Source: a virus
Reading direction: 5' to 3' (one strand)
IMG/VR virus record: IMGVR_UViG_3300034073_000285
Span: 1 to 23,519 of that record
Length of the DNA: 23,519 bases
Below the pieces are notes generated by a model. The model ran no database searches, had not been told where the DNA came from, and saw only the letters and a list, made by a program, of their open reading frames with translations. Numbering within the stretch: position 1 is the stretch's first letter; each line of letters opens with the position of its first letter. Both the position numbers and the translations under genes were made by a program. This document shows positions 19,500 to 23,519 of this stretch, piece by piece.

Positions 19500-20891
19500 C
19501 TAAAACTTAAATCCTTCGAACGACTCTGTCTTTTGCCTTCTTCCAAATGAACTTTTATCGAACATTGGTGTATCATCATCTTGTCCAGAATCAGATAATC
19601 CATCTTGAGCAGACGCTTCAGTATCATAAAGTTTCATCTTTGCTCTATCAATTCCAACAACGAATCTTTTATAAAATCCTGGATCATTATATCGATTCTT
19701 TAACTGCTTAACAATAATCTGATTCAATGCTTCTAACTCTTCATTACTAACTAAAGCAAACATAAAGTCAGCTGTTGCAGGCAAACCAAAAGATTCAGAA
19801 GTATCTTCTAGTCCTGGATCACTATTTGTATATCCAGAACGAGTAGTTTGAGTAGCTGAAACGATTGGAACATTGTACTCAACTGCCAGTCCTCTTAGTT
19901 CTTCTGCGATTGCCTTTACATATGTATAAGAGTTAATACTTCCACCTTGCTTCATTCTTTGACTTGCGCAGATATTCAAGTAGTCAATAAAGATAATGTC
20001 AGGCGTAAACTCTCTTTTTAACTTTAGTTCTTCCAATAATGCACGGAAATGACCTGCATGAGCACCAGCAGTTGGGTATTCTTTAATGATAAGTTTACCT
20101 TTAGTTTTGTTGGCAATTTTAGAGATACGATTCTCGTAAATATCTCTGTCAACCACCTTCAACTCATCCATGGTTAGGTTCAAAAGATTCGCATCGATTC
20201 GTTCAGCGATTCTTTCTTCTGCCATTTCCATAGTTATGTATAAGACATTTTTACCCTGATTTAAACATGAGCCAGCAACGTGACACATAAACAGAGATTT
20301 ACCAACACCTGTGCCTGCCAATGCAATGTTAAGAGTTTTCTTACTCAGTCCACCCTTCGTGATTTTATTAAACATTTCCAAGTCGAATGGAATCTTCTCT
20401 TCAACCCTATGATAGAAATCATAACGCGAATCATGATCTGCCAAATAGTCGTGACCAACATGATTGTCAAATGAAACGGCAAGTGCGTCAGATAGTATGT
20501 GAGGTATCGCATCTTTAGTATGTACCTTATCTCCCCCATCAATAATTTTGATCGAGGCTAGGATTGCATTATAAACTGCACGATCTTTACAGAATTTTTC
20601 TGTATTTTCTAGAAGCCATTCTTCATTGGATGGTTCATGATCGAGTGTGCGTACAAATTCAGCGACTTCATTTAATTCTTTATCGCTTAAATCTTTACGA
20701 TTTGAAAGTTCGATTGAGAGTATTTCTTTCGAAATCGGCTTGTTATACTTGTTAAAGAATTCTACAATTTCGTATGCGATGATAGATTCTTTTCTATCTG
20801 CAAAATACTCTCTCTTGATAAATGGAATAACTTTACGACAATACTGCTCATCATGAATCAGACTGCTCAGAATCTTTTGTTCTATTCTCAT
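19500..20891 (-). CDS. 41: Replicative DNA helicase, T4 gp41-like (DnaB family)
   Basis: 463 residues from the ATG at 20891 (a TTG one codon upstream is less likely). Unwinds DNA at the fork and partners the gp61 primase. Seen: an N-terminal helical domain (IEQKILSSLIHDEQYCRKVI), then the RecA-type motor with AGTGVGKS at about 192-199, ITMEMAEERIAERID, the Walker B strand DIIFIDYLNI at about 304, and VSATQTTRSGY with the sensor Q and R. The acidic C-terminus ends ESFEGFKF. It overlaps the gp40-like gene by 41 bases and directly precedes the dioxygenase gene. Gene order uvsX-40-41 is that of T4. Confidence 0.95.
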   Translation of the reverse strand: MRIEQKILSSLIHDEQYCRKVIPFIKREYFADRKESIIAYEIVEFFNKYNKPISKEILSIELSNRKDLSDKELNEVAEFVRTLDHEPSNEEWLLENTEKFCKDRAVYNAILASIKIIDGGDKVHTKDAIPHILSDALAVSFDNHVGHDYLADHDSRYDFYHRVEEKIPFDLEMFNKITKGGLSKKTLNIALAGTGVGKSLFMCHVAGSCLNQGKNVLYITMEMAEERIAERIDANLLNLTMDELKVVDRDIYENRISKIANKTKGKLIIKEYPTAGAHAGHFRALLEELKLKREFTPDIIFIDYLNICASQRMKQGGSINSYTYVKAIAEELRGLAVEYNVPIVSATQTTRSGYTNSDPGLEDTSESFGLPATADFMFALVSNEELEALNQIIVKQLKNRYNDPGFYKRFVVGIDRAKMKLYDTEASAQDGLSDSGQDDDTPMFDKSSFGRRQKTESFEGFKF

Positions 20892-21180
20892 CAACTCCGC
20901 CTGTATATACTAAATCGTTATTAGCAATACCTTGATGAATCAATTCAACAAGGATATCACCAATGTATTGTTCAAAAGGTTTTTTATCTGTCAGACCTTT
21001 GTCTGCATAATCTAAAATTTCGTATTCGAATTTAATGCTGACTTTATCATTTTGATCGTCTTCACCAAATTCTACTTTACCATAGGTATATACTATACCC
21101 TCAAACGCACCTTCTGTCAACTTAATTGCTTGGAGACCAGTTGATTTGCTCTCCATAACTACAATGGGTAGATTATTCAT
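20851..21180 (-). CDS. gp40-position protein (possible head vertex assembly chaperone)
   Basis: 109 residues between uvsX and the gp41 helicase, the place of gene 40 in T4. Seen: NLPIVVMESKSTGLQAIKLT, a strand pair FEGIVYTYGKVEFGEDDQND, KFEYEIL, and an acidic, disordered-looking C-terminus (GGVDENRTKDSEQSDS). T4 gp40 has been linked to head vertex assembly; similarity is claimed here from position and size with a pattern I recall only loosely. No catalytic motif. It overlaps uvsX by eight bases and gp41 by 41 bases, so all three are translationally coupled. Confidence 0.6.
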   Translation of the reverse strand: MNNLPIVVMESKSTGLQAIKLTEGAFEGIVYTYGKVEFGEDDQNDKVSIKFEYEILDYADKGLTDKKPFEQYIGDILVELIHQGIANNDLVYTGGVDENRTKDSEQSDS

Positions 21181-22243
21181 CGAACTCTAACTCTTCCAAT
21201 GCTTTATCCAATTCGTCAGAATTAACCATCTGCACAGTACCAATTGAATATTTGTTTTTTACAAACTCATAGAAAGACTTATCCATTAAGATTGGCATCC
21301 AAAAATCTTTTGTGTCAGTATCTTTAATGCGATATTTCTTTTCATCTGTCTCACCAGTAGAGACATTTACTTTTTGATACCAACCATTAGATGGTTTGAT
21401 TACATGACCACTTTCGAGTGCGAGATCCAATAGACCGCTCCACTTGCTAATACCACCATCAAAAGATACGCTAACAGGAATCTTAGATTTTTCTTTAACA
21501 TATCTACTCTTTTCTACGTTAATGATAAAGTTATAACCAGTCACTTCAGTTCCGTCTTTCTCTTGCTGACGACCAAGAATAAAGATGTTGTCTGCTGAAT
21601 AATAGGAACCAGTACCACCACCAACGATGTCTTTAGGATACAAACCAATCTCTTTATATGTATGATTCACGACAACCATTGGGATATCTTTAAGAGTCAG
21701 ATGTGGTGTTACCATACGGAATAAGGATTTCAATTGTTTCGCTCTAGACATATCCGCAACAGACTTACCTTCCATAGCATCTTCAACTTCTTTCTTGGAA
21801 GCAAGGTTGCCAATAGAATCAATAATGATAATTAATCGATCGCATCTCTCTAGATTTTGTAGCTGTTGCATGACATCAAACTTCAATTGTTCAATGTCTG
21901 TGATAGGAGTATGAAGAACCCTATCCATATCAATACCAAATGCCTCAAAGTAAGACTGTGGTGTTCCAAATTCAGAATCATAGAACAGCAACGCAGCATC
22001 TTCGTATTTGTCCAAGTAAGACTTTGCCATTAGCAAACTAAATGCAGTTTTAAAGTGCTTTGATGGACCAGCCCACATTGTAAGACCTGGAGTAAGACCA
22101 CCATCAAGACGACCAGAAAGAGCCAAATTGATTACTGGGATGGAGGTAGGAATCATATCCTTCTTGGTGAAGAACTTCGACTCCGACAAGACAGCAGTAT
22201 CTTTGATAGTGCTGTTCTTTTTAATTTTATCTAAAATACCCAT
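21173..22243 (-). CDS. uvsX: RecA-like recombinase UvsX
   Basis: 356 residues. Forms filaments on single-stranded DNA for strand exchange, recombination-dependent replication and repair. Seen: Walker A GPSKHFKT at 59-66, a variant typical of phage UvsX; LLFYDSEFGTPQSYFEAFGI; Walker B RLIIIIDSIGNL; SRAKQLKSLFRMVTP; PMVVVNHTYKEIG; and VGGGTGSYYSADNI, the DNA-binding loop region. It ends in an acidic tail (LEELEFDE), as expected. The ATG at 22243 has an AAAGGA site and follows a clear sigma70-like promoter with a leader of about 22 bases. It is the first gene of the transcript that continues through gp41 into the modification genes. Confidence 0.96.
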   Translation of the reverse strand: MGILDKIKKNSTIKDTAVLSESKFFTKKDMIPTSIPVINLALSGRLDGGLTPGLTMWAGPSKHFKTAFSLLMAKSYLDKYEDAALLFYDSEFGTPQSYFEAFGIDMDRVLHTPITDIEQLKFDVMQQLQNLERCDRLIIIIDSIGNLASKKEVEDAMEGKSVADMSRAKQLKSLFRMVTPHLTLKDIPMVVVNHTYKEIGLYPKDIVGGGTGSYYSADNIFILGRQQEKDGTEVTGYNFIINVEKSRYVKEKSKIPVSVSFDGGISKWSGLLDLALESGHVIKPSNGWYQKVNVSTGETDEKKYRIKDTDTKDFWMPILMDKSFYEFVKNKYSIGTVQMVNSDELDKALEELEFDE

Positions 22244-22271
22244 AGCGATTCCTTTTTATAAAGATGTATGT

Positions 22272-22300
22272 ATTATACAATATATTTTGATGCAAAGCAA
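22272..22300 (-). promoter_or_regulatory. Sigma70-like promoter of the uvsX-gp41-modification operon
   Basis: TTGCTT (22295-22300) and TATAAT (22272-22277) on the minus strand are 17 bases apart. The -35 box begins immediately after the stop of the oxygenase gene. It shares TTGCTTTG and GTATAATACATAC with the primase promoter, which argues for one regulated class. Confidence 0.8.
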
Positions 22301-22852
22301 CTAAGGATTGTTTTTGGAATGAGGAACATCAAACACAAAGTTAATTCTAACACAATCTCCAACATTCTTTGCAGCATGTGGTAGTTTGTTATTAAACCAC
22401 AATAATGTTCCTGGTTCTACTTTTACTGTTTCTTCTCCAACAGTGTACTCATAAACACCTTGTATTGCAAGATGGTATCTATCTCTTGTAAGATAATATG
22501 TACCAATATCAATATGTTTTCCAACTTCCCCACCAACTGGTAAAGATAGAAAACCACAACGACTAAACTTTTTAAAATTGCGTTTTAGGAATGCAATAAT
22601 TTCTGTGTGGTGATGTATTGCTGGAGTTGGAACACACAACTCGCTGTCACCAACATACTCATCTACAGAACGAACTGCTCCCATAACTAACTGCAATACA
22701 CCTGCTTGTACTGCAGGAAATCCCCACTCATCTACCAAATCATGAGCACCCTCAATATTCTTTTGAGCACCCCAATCTTCTGGATACTGATGCAACTGTT
22801 TTAGTATCTTAGAAACATTGATTCCTGTTTTTATAATTCTAATGTTATCCAA
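22301..22852 (-). CDS. 2OG-Fe(II) oxygenase, aspartyl/asparaginyl beta-hydroxylase-like
   Basis: 183 residues. Seen: GGEVGKHIDIG with H113 and D115 as the iron HxD, then YHLAIQGVYEYTVG, the strand GTLLWFNNKLPHAAKN with H159 as the distal iron ligand, and VRINFVFDV with R169 for 2-oxoglutarate. This is a complete small double-stranded beta-helix enzyme of the type annotated in marine T4-like phages as prolyl or aspartyl hydroxylase-like. The substrate is unknown: a protein side chain is the family norm, yet its place between the polymerase and uvsX leaves DNA or a replication protein possible. Its ATG overlaps the polymerase 3' end by eight bases, so it belongs to the polymerase transcript and precedes a new promoter. 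Confidence 0.85.
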   Translation of the reverse strand: MDNIRIIKTGINVSKILKQLHQYPEDWGAQKNIEGAHDLVDEWGFPAVQAGVLQLVMGAVRSVDEYVGDSELCVPTPAIHHHTEIIAFLKRNFKKFSRCGFLSLPVGGEVGKHIDIGTYYLTRDRYHLAIQGVYEYTVGEETVKVEPGTLLWFNNKLPHAAKNVGDCVRINFVFDVPHSKNNP

Positions 22853-23519
22853 AGAAATCCTCCAGTGAAGTTTCCTCTTGCGTTTTCCATCCTAGTGGTT
22901 CGATAACAATCTGTAACGCATCAAGAAAAACTTTTTCGAATTGTTTATCATAATCTATGTATGCTTCCAATCCTAACTGTTTTGGTAAATGTTGGCTAAA
23001 GGCAATAACATCTTCTTGAATGGGATTCGGTGTGCGCAAATACACAAACTTAATCTTATCGCCATCACGAATCGCCTGATACTTCTTATCTAATTTGAGA
23101 CGCTTCAAGTGATGATTGTAAAGCAACGCACCACGAACTTGAATAGGTGTTCCCTTTGTATAAATTGGAGAACCAGCATACTGTTTTATTCCATTACAAG
23201 AACGAGGAAACGCAATCTCTTCGACAGGCATCTTATCAAATTCTTTTCGGAAATCCATCACGTATTTGTGAAGATCTTTCTCAGTGCCGTGCAAAATAAC
23301 TTGTAACGAATCTTTAAGTTTGTCACGAATAACAGCAGGTGTACTCGACTTGACCATTTCCAAGCCCATAACTTTGATCTTAGGTTTCGCATATTGAACA
23401 CCCTCTGAGTTGTGAACATTAATAACATAGCGTTTCTTCGCAGTCCAGATTGCCTTGTCAGCCAAAACCTCACGCTTCATCTGCATCTTCTGAGCAAACG
23501 CATTCATGTAATCTGCCAA
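22845..23519 (-). CDS. 43: DNA polymerase, T4 gp43-like (partial, C-terminal end)
   Basis: The last 224 residues of a family B polymerase; the frame is open to the window edge, so the N-terminal part is outside. Seen: MKREVLADKAIWTAKKRYVI and IKVMGLEMVKSSTP, which closely follow the thumb region of T4 gp43, then the weakly conserved C-terminal thumb and the final SLEDFFG. T4 gp43 ends SLDFLFG as I remember it, the peptide that binds the gp45 sliding clamp, so the last seven residues are read as the clamp-binding tail. The apparent TTG start at 23519 is only the window edge. It overlaps the oxygenase gene by eight bases. Confidence 0.95.
   Translation of the reverse strand: MADYMNAFAQKMQMKREVLADKAIWTAKKRYVINVHNSEGVQYAKPKIKVMGLEMVKSSTPAVIRDKLKDSLQVILHGTEKDLHKYVMDFRKEFDKMPVEEIAFPRSCNGIKQYAGSPIYTKGTPIQVRGALLYNHHLKRLKLDKKYQAIRDGDKIKFVYLRTPNPIQEDVIAFSQHLPKQLGLEAYIDYDKQFEKVFLDALQIVIEPLGWKTQEETSLEDFFG

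Overview
The window is a stretch of a T4-like (tailed, contractile-type) bacteriophage genome, probably from a marine or other aquatic phage of a Gram-negative host. The evidence is a gp43 - uvsX - gp40-like - gp41 replication block in T4 order, a T4-type gp61 primase, AT-rich DNA, and a spanin-type lysis pair that only makes sense with an outer membrane. Many late genes resemble families I associate with marine T4-like phages (cyanophages, pelagiphages). Every gene I can support lies on the minus strand, so transcription runs from the right end of the window to the left. Intergenic gaps are mostly under 60 bases and many neighbours overlap by 1, 4, 8 or 14 bases, which implies long translationally coupled operons. 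I see no tRNA, CRISPR array or insertion sequence, and no gene-free stretch above 300 bases.

Right part (23519 to 19500), replication: the C-terminal end of DNA polymerase gp43, an aspartyl/asparaginyl-hydroxylase-like 2OG-Fe(II) oxygenase, a sigma70-like promoter, recombinase UvsX, a gp40-position protein and the gp41 helicase. Middle (19490 to 14770), the most interesting block: a TET/JBP-like 2OG-Fe(II) dioxygenase, a free-standing class II glutamine amidotransferase, a GNAT acetyltransferase, a 339-residue helical protein resembling the helical domain of 5-hydroxymethyluracil DNA kinases, a small unknown protein and a P-loop kinase. I read this as a DNA base hypermodification operon (oxidise, phosphorylate, aminate, acetylate; the product is inferred). 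The dioxygenase and the acetyltransferase end in the same kind of short tail (SLEEFFG, SLEEFLV) as the phage DNA polymerase (SLEDFFG). That is the position of the sliding-clamp-binding peptide in T4 gp43, so modification may be coupled to the clamp.

Late region (14751 to 3137): an HExxH metallopeptidase, then a group of proteins that begin with a ten-residue leader like the T4 capsid targeting sequence (Met-Lys-x-aromatic-x-x-hydrophobic-Ile/Leu-x-Glu). These are a PD-(D/E)XK-like protein, a KxDG ligase-fold protein, a large nucleotidyltransferase-headed modular protein, an 88-residue basic protein and, with a variant leader, a 623-residue modular protein. They are candidate internal head proteins, trimmed by the prohead protease and injected with the DNA. 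Between and after them are structural proteins, two lipoproteins and a lysis cassette (i-spanin overlapped by o-spanin, plus a coiled-coil tail-anchored protein).

Left end (3134 to 1): a promoter nearly identical in its core to the one before uvsX drives gp61 primase, thymidylate synthase ThyX and the truncated ribonucleotide reductase large subunit, which supply primers and deoxynucleotides for replication.
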